Assembly (NCBI RefSeq): GCF_023015625.1
Contig: NZ_JALKAH010000007.1
Span: 1 to 64,000, forward strand
From: Yoonia sp. F2084L
Lineage (GTDB): Bacteria > Pseudomonadota > Alphaproteobacteria > Rhodobacterales > Rhodobacteraceae
Reading direction: 5' to 3'
DNA: 64,000 bases
Shown here piece after piece: positions 8,942 to 19,294 of this stretch. The stretch's first letter is position 1; each line of letters opens with the position of its first letter. The position numbers were made by a program, and so were the translations under genes. A model generated the notes under the pieces. It made no database searches, was not told the origin of the DNA, and saw nothing but the letters and a program-made list of their open reading frames with translations.

Positions 8942-9025
8942 ATCACGCATGGTCGAGGTGCTCGAGAAAAGCCACTGCATCACGCATGGTCGAGGTGCTC
9001 GAGAAAAGCCACTGCATCACGCATG
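8942..9025. repeat. 37-bp tandem repeat, 2.3 copies
   Basis: The unit runs from ATCACGCATGGTCGAGG to AAGCCACTGC and is repeated exactly at 8979, with a third partial copy at 9016. It covers the last codons and stop of the glycosyltransferase gene on the minus strand. Because each copy carries the same stop, the duplication lengthens the 3' untranslated region but does not change the protein. Confidence 0.9.
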
Positions 9026-10065
9026 ATCATTTCTTTTTCGATAAATTGACGAGCCTCGTTTCTCACTGTCAGGCGACTGAAGTGTTTCATCTTTTCGCCA
9101 AATTCTATCATTTGATGAAGGGAGATATCTGAAATTTTCCTATGATATGCAAAAACGTCTGGAAAGGCCGTATCAACATGCCCGGACAAGATGGGAAGCC
9201 CCATTGCCAAGACCTCTCGGTTCTTGAGAGTTGCCGCTTCCTCAAGCCCTTTGCGAAATAATGCTAGAGAACCTAGACTAAAATCACACTTTGCAAGGAT
9301 TTCTCGATATTCCTTCTCTTCCATAGTCCCGTGATCTTGAAAGGCTGGATGCTGCTCGATCGTTGCTTTTAGCACATCAGGGATATGCCCTATGAGGTGG
9401 ATTTTGAGGCGATCTTGTTTCGCCGGTTGCTCAAGCGCTTCGACTAGAAGGTCTAGTCCGTGCCAAGATGAAAACGTACCGCATAAAAAGGCAACATGAA
9501 TGTCAAATTCAGATCGTTCGTCCTGAAGAACCTCCACTTCAGATAAAGTAATACCGTTGGGAAAGGTATGAATCTTTGCCGAGGCTTGATACAAATCTCT
9601 TTCATAATTTGCTATTTCTCCTGTGACTCCAAAAATGGCACAAGACTTACGTACTAAAAAACGACCTGAGAACCGTTCGAGCCAGGACGCCCAACGGCCC
9701 TTCCAGTTACTACGAACGAGTTTCAACTCGGCCACTTCCTTTGCGTGATGGACAGAAACCCTATTCTTGATCAAGGAAGCAAACAAGAAAGCAAAGGGAT
9801 CGAATGTCATATGCCGCATAAGAACGAAATCTGCGTCGCGACTATGCTTCAAACAAATCAACCACCCATAGAGATTCCTTAAGAATACTGGCCTGAACGG
9901 CAAAGGGATTTGATGAATAAACGGCTGGTCGCTTTCTCCCGATTGATACCCGACAGTTTCCCACTCGAAGTCTTCTATTCTATTCGAGGACGCAAATTCT
10001 GATCTGAGTTGTTTGATTTGGCCTGCTGTGAACCTGCGCACGACCGACATATGTATGATCTTCAC
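8980..10065 (-). CDS. Glycosyltransferase, GT-B fold (GT4-like)
   Basis: The 361-residue protein has the two-Rossmann layout of GT-B enzymes. The C-terminal half contains IHVAFLCGTFSSWHGLDLLVEAL, KIHLIGH, and LEEAATLKNREVLAMGLPILSG, which matches the donor-binding region of GT4 enzymes. It would transfer a sugar from a nucleotide donor to the lipid-linked repeat unit on the cytoplasmic side of the inner membrane. The start is a GTG at 10065 behind a weak AGAGA site. The stop lies within the 37-bp tandem repeat. Donor and acceptor are unknown. Confidence 0.75.
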   Translation of the reverse strand: MKIIHMSVVRRFTAGQIKQLRSEFASSNRIEDFEWETVGYQSGESDQPFIHQIPLPFRPVFLRNLYGWLICLKHSRDADFVLMRHMTFDPFAFLFASLIKNRVSVHHAKEVAELKLVRSNWKGRWASWLERFSGRFLVRKSCAIFGVTGEIANYERDLYQASAKIHTFPNGITLSEVEVLQDERSEFDIHVAFLCGTFSSWHGLDLLVEALEQPAKQDRLKIHLIGHIPDVLKATIEQHPAFQDHGTMEEKEYREILAKCDFSLGSLALFRKGLEEAATLKNREVLAMGLPILSGHVDTAFPDVFAYHRKISDISLHQMIEFGEKMKHFSRLTVRNEARQFIEKEMIMRDAVAFLEHLDHA

Positions 10066-10184
10066 AACTATTATCTCTTTTCTTGGCTACTAGTCAGCTT
10101 GAAATTTTTCTTGCAGCGAAGCAACCCTGTGGGTAGTTTTGACGCTCTTATCGCAATATAGAAAAAACAACACGCTCTGCTGCG

Positions 10185-11204
10185 TCACCTTCGCCGTAAA
10201 TTTTCTGTTGCACGACTGCCTCTGGGATTTTTGAGAAGGCTTGTGATTGCATCAAACTGCGCCCCAACAAGCACATTCGCTCCGATTTCTACCAGTTCCA
10301 CCCACTCGGTCTCATCGCGCAGAGTGATACAGGGTTTCCCGTGAAAATACGCTTCTTTCTGAACACCCCCGGAATCCGTTGCCACAAGGGCGCAATGGGC
10401 CTCAAGCCAAACCATCTCCAGATACCCGACAGGATCGACAATGTGCATGTTGTCAGAGGGTTGGATGCCATGATCCTTCAGACGCGCCCGTGTTCTGGGG
10501 TGCAATGGCAAAACGATCGACTTCTCTGACTGGGCGAGCCCGGCAAAGATGGCGGCAAAGCGCTGTGGATTGTCAGTATTCTCCGCTCTGTGAATCGTGG
10601 CAAGAACGAACTCATTCTCCGAAATCGGCAGTTCTTCGAACCAGGAAGGTTTCCGAGCGCGGTCACGATAGAACAATGCAGCGTCATACATTACATCGCC
10701 CACCATTTGAACATGATCGCCGCAAATCCCCTCAGAAGACAAGTTTTTGATTGCAGTCTGTGTCGGGGCGAAAAGGCTGGTGGACGCGTGATCCGTCAGA
10801 ATACGATTGATCTCTTCCGGCATTTTTTTGTTGAAAGATCGCAATCCAGCCTCGACGTGCGCAACTGGAATATGCAGTTTCACGGCTGCCAAAGCCCCGG
10901 CCAACGTAGAATTCGTGTCGCCGTAAACCAGAACAACATCGGGGCTTTCTTTGAGCAAGACACTTTCTATTTCTTCCATTTGGCGACCGGTCATCTTGCC
11001 GTGACTACCCCCGCCAATACCAAGATGATAATTCGGTTTGGGAATGGACAGTTCTTCGAAAAAGACGTCTGACATATTCGCATCATAGTGCTGACCTGTA
11101 TGAACAATCACTTCATTGACATCGTCTCGACCCGCAACTGCTCGAGATACTGTCGCGGCTTTTATGAATTGGGGGCGAGCCCCGATAACTGTGAGTAGTT
11201 TCAT
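10185..11204 (-). CDS. wecB: UDP-sugar 2-epimerase (WecB/WbpI family), C-terminus frameshifted
   Basis: This is a non-hydrolysing UDP-GlcNAc 2-epimerase relative: GARPQFIK, TGQHYD, YGDTNSTLAGA, HVEAGLRS, HPRTR and TDSGGVQKEA are all present. In this locus, with WbpB, WbpD and WbpE, it could be WbpI, converting UDP-GlcNAc3NAcA to UDP-ManNAc3NAcA. The last residues NPRGSRATENLRRR do not look like the family, while the overlapping frame encodes IPEAVVQQKIYGEGDAAERV and stops at 10148, the expected C-terminus. So a one-base shift near 10250 has replaced the final 30 or so residues, either in the genome or by sequencing error. The start overlaps the flippase stop as ATGA. Confidence 0.85.
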   Translation of the reverse strand: MKLLTVIGARPQFIKAATVSRAVAGRDDVNEVIVHTGQHYDANMSDVFFEELSIPKPNYHLGIGGGSHGKMTGRQMEEIESVLLKESPDVVLVYGDTNSTLAGALAAVKLHIPVAHVEAGLRSFNKKMPEEINRILTDHASTSLFAPTQTAIKNLSSEGICGDHVQMVGDVMYDAALFYRDRARKPSWFEELPISENEFVLATIHRAENTDNPQRFAAIFAGLAQSEKSIVLPLHPRTRARLKDHGIQPSDNMHIVDPVGYLEMVWLEAHCALVATDSGGVQKEAYFHGKPCITLRDETEWVELVEIGANVLVGAQFDAITSLLKNPRGSRATENLRRR

Positions 11205-12529
11205 GTTTTGACCTTTACAAAAACGCGCAAAAGCATAGCGAGATCATTTCTGGTTGGTACGAAGCATTCCTGCCAAGAAATGTTGACCAATCTTTTTTGT
11301 AACGTCAGTCGGACAACAACACTAAGCGTGTAAGACAGGGTTGTGGCAAAGGCGGCACCTGTGAATCCATAGGCTGGGATCAGCACTAAGTTCGCGAGGG
11401 TATTGACCAGTAAAACCAAGCCCGCAAGCGCTAGATTTATTCCCACCCAACCGCGCGCAGCGAAATCATTGGCAATAACGCGGCCAAGAGAAAACAGGGT
11501 GATACCGGGCAGCAAGATGATAAGAGCACCGAACGCGCTGCCGAAATCTGATCCAAATAGAAATTGAATCAGTGGTTGCGCAATGATTCCAAGCAGTGCC
11601 GCTGCCGTCAAGGTGACCCACAGAACTATCCGCGCCATAAGCGGGGTGAAAGTACGGCGTGCGTTTTCGTCTTTTTCCATTGCTGACAGCCGGGGGAAGA
11701 TCACGGTGGATACTGCCTGTGAGATCATCCACAGCTGCTCAGTCAAGCGCACGGCGACGGAATAGATACCAGCAGCAGCGGGTCCCGCGATCAGATTGAC
11801 CAAAAGCATATCCAAGCGATAGTTCAGGAAGGATAGGATGTTACCCAAATGCGCCTTGACGCCATATCTTATCGCTGGCCGCAAGTATTCCATTCCGGCT
11901 ATAGAGGGCGCAGTCAGGAGCGTGTGCTTGCTCAAAAGGGCCAGCGCTGCGATCAGGGAGAGGAAATGCGCTGACGCAATGACGAGCAATACTGTGATAA
12001 TATCCACGTTATTTGTGAACCAGAGCAGGCAGACTCCAGTGAATGACAGGAACGGTTGCACAAGCACTGCAATGTTGAAAGCGCGAAAATCTTGCAAGGC
12101 TTGGAACAACCCCGAGACTATCCCCGCCAGCAAACTGGTCGGGTAGATCAACAGCGCCAACAACAACGCGATTTGTGGGACGCCAGGAAACACTGTGTCG
12201 CCAATTACTACGATTACGCATGTCCCAACGGTCAACCCCAACGGACCCATTACCAATACAAGGTCACGTGACGCGGCCCAAGCCTGATGCAATGGGAACT
12301 TGCGCGAGGCAACGAAATAAACGTTTGCGCTGGCCAATCCAAGGTTGAGCAGTTGAGACATTGTCATCGGCAACAGCAGCGCGACGGCGTATGCGCCCGC
12401 ACCCTTTGGTCCCAAGACGCGCGCGACGATCAACAATATACCAAGTTGCATTAGGCCAGCTAGAAACTGGCGACTGAATGTGAGCACAATGTCGATACCA
12501 GTACGGCGCATGGAAGTGGGTTTGGTCAT
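11201..12529 (-). CDS. Polysaccharide flippase (Wzx-like, MOP superfamily)
   Basis: The product has about twelve membrane helices and the usual Wzx/MATE features: ARVLGPKGAGAYAVALLLP near the N-terminus and the middle element RLDMLLVNLIAGPAAAGIYSVAVRL. Wzx proteins move undecaprenyl-linked repeat units across the inner membrane. I chose the ATG at 12529 because it overlaps the upstream glycosyltransferase stop as ATGA; the frame opens earlier only within that gene. The downstream epimerase is also coupled by ATGA. Together with the Wzy-like proteins it indicates a Wzx/Wzy-type pathway. Confidence 0.85.
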   Translation of the reverse strand: MTKPTSMRRTGIDIVLTFSRQFLAGLMQLGILLIVARVLGPKGAGAYAVALLLPMTMSQLLNLGLASANVYFVASRKFPLHQAWAASRDLVLVMGPLGLTVGTCVIVVIGDTVFPGVPQIALLLALLIYPTSLLAGIVSGLFQALQDFRAFNIAVLVQPFLSFTGVCLLWFTNNVDIITVLLVIASAHFLSLIAALALLSKHTLLTAPSIAGMEYLRPAIRYGVKAHLGNILSFLNYRLDMLLVNLIAGPAAAGIYSVAVRLTEQLWMISQAVSTVIFPRLSAMEKDENARRTFTPLMARIVLWVTLTAAALLGIIAQPLIQFLFGSDFGSAFGALIILLPGITLFSLGRVIANDFAARGWVGINLALAGLVLLVNTLANLVLIPAYGFTGAAFATTLSYTLSVVVRLTLQKRLVNISWQECFVPTRNDLAMLLRVFVKVKT

Positions 12530-13644
12530 GATTGCTTGATTTCGACCAGGCGCTGCCAGTCGGGGAAAACGGCATCCCATGAGGATATCGCATGAAGGTG
12601 TTCACGGGTTTCAATGGAGGAACCAGCGGCTTTGATCCGCCATACCATCAAAGCATCGGAGCGAAGGTTCGATGCCATGTCAGCAAGACTGCGAAATGGT
12701 CGGATGGCCGATCCGAAGCCTGGCATTTTATTGTAGGGCAGGTGGTCACCAGAAAGTACAAGGTTACCAGCATAAACAACTTCCTGCACGGTACCACTGA
12801 ACGCGTCAGAAACAGAGTGGTTGATCAACACATCCGTTGCGCGACGCATTAATGCTGACTTCTCCGGCCCATGAAACTCTTCCAAAGCGAAAAACTGTGC
12901 CCTCCCAGTTTTGAGATTTATTAGCTCACACTTCTTTTTAATAGCACTAGAAATAGAATTAGAGCCATACTGGATCGGCACAACAAAAGTCAGGTTTTCA
13001 AATTGATCTAGATGTGTTTCGAAAAACTCAAGGAGATCCATCTGTCTTTGCCCCGGAGATGCTGAATATCCAAGGCAAACCAGGTCTTTTTCTCGGTCAA
13101 AACCAAGCATTGATTTGGCTTTAGAAGGCGTAATCTCGTCTATTTTCAGTATTTCATCAAAGACAGAAAGGCCGAACCTGATTATCTTCGGAGAACACTT
13201 GGTCAAGAAAGGAAAGTCTGAGAGCAGCGCGTTTAATACATTATCATTGGTCGCAGCAATAACATCGATTCGCCTGAAACCGACTCGTAATAAGAAATCA
13301 AAAGATTTTTTGCGGCGCAACACATCGCTACCATAAGCTAGCCCAACGACGCGATAGAAATGCCTAGACAGCATAGGGATGAGCCAAAAGGTATCTAGTG
13401 ATAAATAGTGGATAACTGCTGTTTGATCTTTTGGAGACGCCCTAATAAGCTTCCTGACATTGCGATATCGCTCAAACATACGCCACAATTTATGAATAAT
13501 ACTATTACCACGTATCTGATTGTTCACTCTGTGGGGATCAATAACAGAAATTCGGATGCCTCTTTCAATTAGAGTATCTCGCGTTCTGGTTACAAAGACT
13601 GAAGCCTCAGTACCAATAAAAACAGCGCTGGCGGTGTTACTCAT
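12526..13644 (-). CDS. Glycosyltransferase, GT-B type
   Basis: The 372-residue protein shows a GT-B pattern with YGSDVLRRK in the first domain and LGYSASPGQRQMDLLEFF, VVPIQYGSN and INHSVSDAFSGTVQEVVYAGNLVLSG in the second; the last resembles the donor-site E-x7-E region. It has some likeness to 4-acetamido-fucosyltransferase (WecF-type) enzymes, but I would not name the sugar. It is coupled by ATGA to both the aminotransferase upstream and the flippase downstream, so it is made together with the sugar-nucleotide enzymes. Confidence 0.65.
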   Translation of the reverse strand: MSNTASAVFIGTEASVFVTRTRDTLIERGIRISVIDPHRVNNQIRGNSIIHKLWRMFERYRNVRKLIRASPKDQTAVIHYLSLDTFWLIPMLSRHFYRVVGLAYGSDVLRRKKSFDFLLRVGFRRIDVIAATNDNVLNALLSDFPFLTKCSPKIIRFGLSVFDEILKIDEITPSKAKSMLGFDREKDLVCLGYSASPGQRQMDLLEFFETHLDQFENLTFVVPIQYGSNSISSAIKKKCELINLKTGRAQFFALEEFHGPEKSALMRRATDVLINHSVSDAFSGTVQEVVYAGNLVLSGDHLPYNKMPGFGSAIRPFRSLADMASNLRSDALMVWRIKAAGSSIETREHLHAISSWDAVFPDWQRLVEIKQS

Positions 13645-14726
13645 AGATTGGCCTTCAGCGCAGATACAATTTTCTCCAACGTGATAATCTCCATATAAGG
13701 ATGCATTGGCAGGCTCATCACTTCATCAGCAGCCCTATCACCATGGGGAAGGTTGACATCTTTGTCTGCGACAGCTGGCTGACGATTTAAGGGCAAAGGA
13801 TAATGTACCGTTGTAGGAACCCCGTCGTTCTTTAGCGCGGCTTGCACTTCAGACCGATTTTGTATTCGAACAGTATATTGAGCCCAAGCAGATTGATTAT
13901 CTTGAGAAATATGTGGGGTGACCAGACCCAATGGTTTCAGTGCCGCCTCATAGAATTCAGAGACGTGCTGTCGTGCCGTAATCTCGTCATCCAGGATTGC
14001 CAGTTTAGGTAGTAGAATTGCGGCTTGCAGTGTATCGAGCCTAGAGTTTACGCCGACCCTTGCATGGTAATAACGGCGCTCTTGCCCGTGCCGTGCAATT
14101 TGACGGAGAGCTTTGGCAAGTTCTGGATCAGAGGTGAACATCGCCCCGCCGTCCCCGTAGCATCCCAAAGGCTTTGAAGGAAAGAAACTTGTGCATCCAA
14201 TTGTTGTGAGATTGCACGATTTTAGGCCTTTGTAAGCGCCACCAAAGCTCTGTGCGCCATCTTCGATAACAGGAATCCCATGGCGTTCCGCTATGCTGTT
14301 GATAGCATCAAAATCGGCAGGCTGACCATAAAGGGAAGCAGCGATGATCGCTTTGGTGCGCGGGGTGATTGCAGCTTCAAGCAACTCTGGATCTAAATTA
14401 TACGTCAATGGGTTGATGTCGACGTATTGAATCGATGCCCCAAGAAGAACGGCAGATTCCGCCGTGGCAATATAGCTAAAGCCTGGCGAGATAACTTCGT
14501 CCTCAGGACCAACTCCTAGCGCCATTAATGCAATTTGGAGCGCGTCAGTGCCGTTTGCACATGTGATGCAATACTTCGCACCACTATAAGTCGCCAACCG
14601 TTCCTCCAGCTCATCTACTTCGGGCCCGAGGATGTATTTTCCGTGTGCCAGTACGCGTGCGATGCCGGCCTCTATCTCTGGTCGAATGCGCTCCTGTTGA
14701 GCCGCAAGATCAACAAAGGGTATCAT
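13641..14726 (-). CDS. wbpE: DegT/DnrJ/EryC1/StrS aminotransferase (WbpE-like)
   Basis: The PLP-dependent sugar aminotransferase signature is complete: [11 protein letters not shown] (58-67), EDGAQSFGG with the PLP-ring aspartate at 156, and SFFPSKPLG with the Schiff-base lysine at 185. In the WbpA-B-E-D-I pathway WbpE aminates the 3-keto sugar made by WbpB to give UDP-GlcNAc(3NH2)A. Neighbouring wbpB-like and wbpD-like genes support that role over other sugar aminotransferases. Length (361) is normal. Both ends overlap the adjoining genes by four bases. Confidence 0.85.
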   Translation of the reverse strand: MIPFVDLAAQQERIRPEIEAGIARVLAHGKYILGPEVDELEERLATYSGAKYCITCANGTDALQIALMALGVGPEDEVISPGFSYIATAESAVLLGASIQYVDINPLTYNLDPELLEAAITPRTKAIIAASLYGQPADFDAINSIAERHGIPVIEDGAQSFGGAYKGLKSCNLTTIGCTSFFPSKPLGCYGDGGAMFTSDPELAKALRQIARHGQERRYYHARVGVNSRLDTLQAAILLPKLAILDDEITARQHVSEFYEAALKPLGLVTPHISQDNQSAWAQYTVRIQNRSEVQAALKNDGVPTTVHYPLPLNRQPAVADKDVNLPHGDRAADEVMSLPMHPYMEIITLEKIVSALKANL

Positions 14727-15309
14727 TCTGAGTTTTCCTCGCGGGACATTTTTCCATCAGTGAGCTTATAGAGGTCACCTGTGTGTGGACATATTGCTTT
14801 CCCATTCCCGGTAATTGGGAGGTCTAAGCGTTCTCCAAAGCTACTCATCCAACCGATATGTCGCGCGGGTGCCCCAACCACCAAAGCGAAAGGAGCGACA
14901 TCACGGGTCACGACGGCACCTGCGCCCACAAATGCAAACTCTCCGATCATGATGCCACAAACAACTGTGCAGTTTGCTCCAAGAGTCGCACCGCGACCAA
15001 TATGAGTGTCGCGGTATTCATTCTTTCGCTCCACAAGAGCACGCGGGTTGTGGACATTCGTAAACACCATTGAGGGGCCACAAAAAACACCCTCTTCGAG
15101 AGTAACGTTGTCGTAGATACTGACATTGTTTTGAATTTTGCATCGATCCCCAACGATGACTTTGTTGCCTACAAAAACGTTTTGACCAAGAGATACCCCT
15201 TTGCCAATCTGCGCGCCTCCACACACATGGGAAAAGTGCCAAACGCGGCTGCCGTCGCCAATTTCGGCACCTTCATCGACAATGGCGCTTGGATGTAGGC
15301 TGTAGGTCA

Positions 15310-15310
<1 letters not shown>
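14723..15310 (-). CDS. wbpD: Left-handed beta-helix N-acetyltransferase (WbpD-like)
   Basis: The 195-residue protein is made of hexapeptide repeats (for example [17 protein letters not shown] and [15 protein letters not shown]) that build a left-handed beta-helix. [13 protein letters not shown] matches the active-site loop of WbpD/WlbB, which acetylates the 3-amino group of UDP-GlcNAc(3NH2)A with acetyl-CoA. The ATG at 15310 overlaps the oxidoreductase stop by one base (TGATG), so it is preferred over the TTG at 15313. The C-terminal tail [17 protein letters not shown] may be a small metal-binding end. Confidence 0.85.
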
Positions 15311-17546
<2,236 letters not shown>

Positions 17547-17553
17547 ATTAGCC

Positions 17554-17988
17554 TCAGACATTATAATACTCACAATGCCTTTCCACGAAGTACGCGATCC
17601 CGTCACGATATTCTGTTTGTGGTCTATAGCAGGTTAATTTTTTTAGCAAATCGGCATATGCCCAAGTCGCAGGCAGATTGACCAGTTGCGTTGGCACATA
17701 GTTGCGGATCGCCTTTTTGCCCAAGACGTTCTTAATGGCATGAATGAAATCCAACAGTCCGACTTTTTCGCAGTTGCCAGTGTTGACGACGCGATAAGAG
17801 GCGACAGGAGAAAGGCTATGACTTTTTTCGATCTCATCCCCCGAAGCGGGGCGTTCTGGGGCCGATTCGACAAGCATGCGACTACCGCGCACAAGATCGT
17901 CGACATAGGTAAAAAGGTGAAGGCCGATAAATTCTGCGGTTCCTGTGACCAGAACTTTTCTCTGCGTCACGCCGTTATGTCCCGTCAT
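17554..17988 (-). pseudogene. NAD-dependent sugar epimerase with large internal deletion
   Basis: The N-terminus RKVLVTGTAEFIGLHL is the Rossmann start of an extended-SDR sugar epimerase, but it jumps directly to FTYVDDLVRGSRML, which in CapI/UDP-glucuronate epimerases lies about 190 residues later. The rest (NTGNCEKVGLLDFIHAI to ERHCEYYNV) is a normal family C-terminus. The catalytic S-YxxxK region is thus missing, in frame. The product cannot be an active epimerase. The remnant overlaps the 3' end of the MarR regulator gene and precedes the dehydrogenase, an order usual for dehydrogenase/epimerase pairs. Confidence 0.8.
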
Positions 17989-18331
17989 AATCAATCGCGT
18001 TACTGGGTGCTTCCGAACGAAGCGCTTCAATCTCTTCTTTAAGCGCATCAAACTCCGCCATTTTACGCGCCAGAAAAGCACGGGTCAGCGCTGCCCTTTG
18101 CGCAATCCCCATCGGAGTCAAAACATATGCGTATCGCCTTTTATCTTTTGCGGCTGTAAAGTTTCCTAGCCTCACGAGACCTTTGTCCACCAGCGCGTTT
18201 AGAACGTAGTTCATTCGACCAACGCTAACGCCTACAGCTTGCGCAAGTTCGCGTTGTGATATTTCAGGGTTGTCCTGAAGCAGGCGAAGGACCCGGAAGT
18301 GCGTGTCTTCTTGAAGCTTGGTGCGTGTCAT
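17975..18331 (-). CDS. MarR-family EPS-associated transcriptional regulator
   Basis: The 118-residue protein has a winged helix-turn-helix (FRVLRLLQDNPEISQRELA, then VGVSVGRMNYVLNALVDKGLV, then a wing with RRYAYVLTP) and a C-terminal helix for dimer formation. This short MarR form is typically encoded at the head of EPS loci in proteobacteria. It is the first gene of the minus-strand locus and probably controls it. A perfect 9-bp inverted repeat lies about 85 bases upstream and is a good candidate operator, suggesting self-regulation. Confidence 0.85.
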   Translation of the reverse strand: MTRTKLQEDTHFRVLRLLQDNPEISQRELAQAVGVSVGRMNYVLNALVDKGLVRLGNFTAAKDKRRYAYVLTPMGIAQRAALTRAFLARKMAEFDALKEEIEALRSEAPSNAIDYDGT

Positions 18332-18715
18332 ATTTGATCGAGAGCTCGAAAAGCAACCGCACTAGAGCAGACTTGGCGGCTCCCTGTGAGGTAGGTTTGG
18401 CGAGGATACATCTTATCGTTCATTTTTGAACGATAGCAAAAAGTGAAAGCGCGAGCAACAAGAAAGCGCGCTGCGATAGTCCGAGGCAATTGGTGAGGTA
18501 AGCCATCCTCAATATGAATGCGAGGATAACCTGACTGGCCGCCGCACCCGCAGCGAATGCCCTGAAACCGTCCTCTTTGTCGGGTGACCAAGTTTTCAGC
18601 CCCAGCCACCCAGCTCCCTTTCAGGAGTGTCAGTTCAGCACCTCACGTTGCGCCAGACGTTGTTCAAGCCGCTCCAGCACTTCACTTTTAACCCAACCCC
18701 TTTGACCACCCCCGA
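18332..18715. other. Intergenic region between EPS regulator and universal stress protein
   Basis: The only clear structure here is the palindrome at 18414-18435. Possible ORFs on the minus strand (for example 18328-18609) are rich in Arg, Cys and Gly with no domain pattern, and I do not accept them as genes. The promoter of the polysaccharide locus should lie here. Confidence 0.5.
18414..18435. promoter_or_regulatory. Palindromic operator candidate upstream of the EPS MarR gene
   Basis: TATCGTTCA and TGAACGATA form a perfect inverted repeat with a four-base spacer. Its size suits a winged-helix dimer. It lies in the gap upstream of the regulator gene, where binding could control the polysaccharide operon. 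A function as operator is inference. Confidence 0.5.
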
Positions 18716-19150
18716 CTACTTCACCGTCAAACATGCACATGGTGCGTCATGTGCGATCTTTTGTGATGTGCTGCCCAACAGCAGGCTGGCGATACCGCCC
18801 ATGCCGCGTCGGCCTGTGACTATTAGGTCTGATCCCGTCGCCTCTGCCGTGTGTATCACCTCGGCCGAAGGCACGCCCACGCGCACGATCTGGCTGGCGG
18901 GTTCCACCTCTGACTTGCGCGCAAGATCTGCAGCCTGCGCCATGATCGCCTGACCGGATGCCATCAACTGTTCCATATCCACGGGCACATCAATGGCACC
19001 GATGCCAATCGCCATGCTGGATGGGGGCATTTCGGGGGCGTGTATCAGGTGGATTTTCCCCTCATATCGCTTTGCCAGATCACATGCGATTTCAAGCGCA
19101 CGCCACCCGTGATCTGACCCGTCAATTGCGACTGTGATATCGGCAAACAT
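18716..19150 (-). CDS. Universal stress protein, UspA family, ATP-binding type
   Basis: A single Usp domain of 144 residues begins DITVAIDGSDHGWRALEIA. The nucleotide-binding motif G-x2-G-x9-G-S/T is present as GRRGMGGIASLLLGSTSQK, so this is the ATP-binding class. Such proteins are induced by starvation, oxygen shift or damage and act in the cytoplasm as dimers; the exact role is rarely known. It stands alone between the EPS locus and isocitrate dehydrogenase. Confidence 0.9.
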   Translation of the reverse strand: MFADITVAIDGSDHGWRALEIACDLAKRYEGKIHLIHAPEMPPSSMAIGIGAIDVPVDMEQLMASGQAIMAQAADLARKSEVEPASQIVRVGVPSAEVIHTAEATGSDLIVTGRRGMGGIASLLLGSTSQKIAHDAPCACLTVK

Positions 19151-19240
19151 AGCTGTTCTCTCCTTCTTTGGTTCGCCAGAAGTATAACAATGTCTGCGTC
19201 AACTTGCCTTGACAGGGGTCAACCCAAACAGCCTGAACAA

Positions 19241-19276
19241 CGCAAAAGGGGCAGGCGAATGCCTGCCCCTTTTGCG
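19241..19276 (-). terminator. Strong intrinsic terminator after isocitrate dehydrogenase
   Basis: A perfect 16-bp stem (19241-19256 with 19261-19276) encloses the loop GAAT. On the minus strand it lies just after the isocitrate dehydrogenase stop, and the lower stem CGCAAAAGGGG supplies U residues at its end. It separates that gene from the universal stress protein. Confidence 0.85.
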
Positions 19277-19294
19277 TTGATTTTCGCCGTCTTC

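Noticed and set aside
18328..18609. 93-codon minus-strand ORF upstream of the EPS regulator
   Set aside because: Composition is Arg/Cys/Gly-rich with no domain pattern; the operator candidate lies inside it and the ribosome site is poor.
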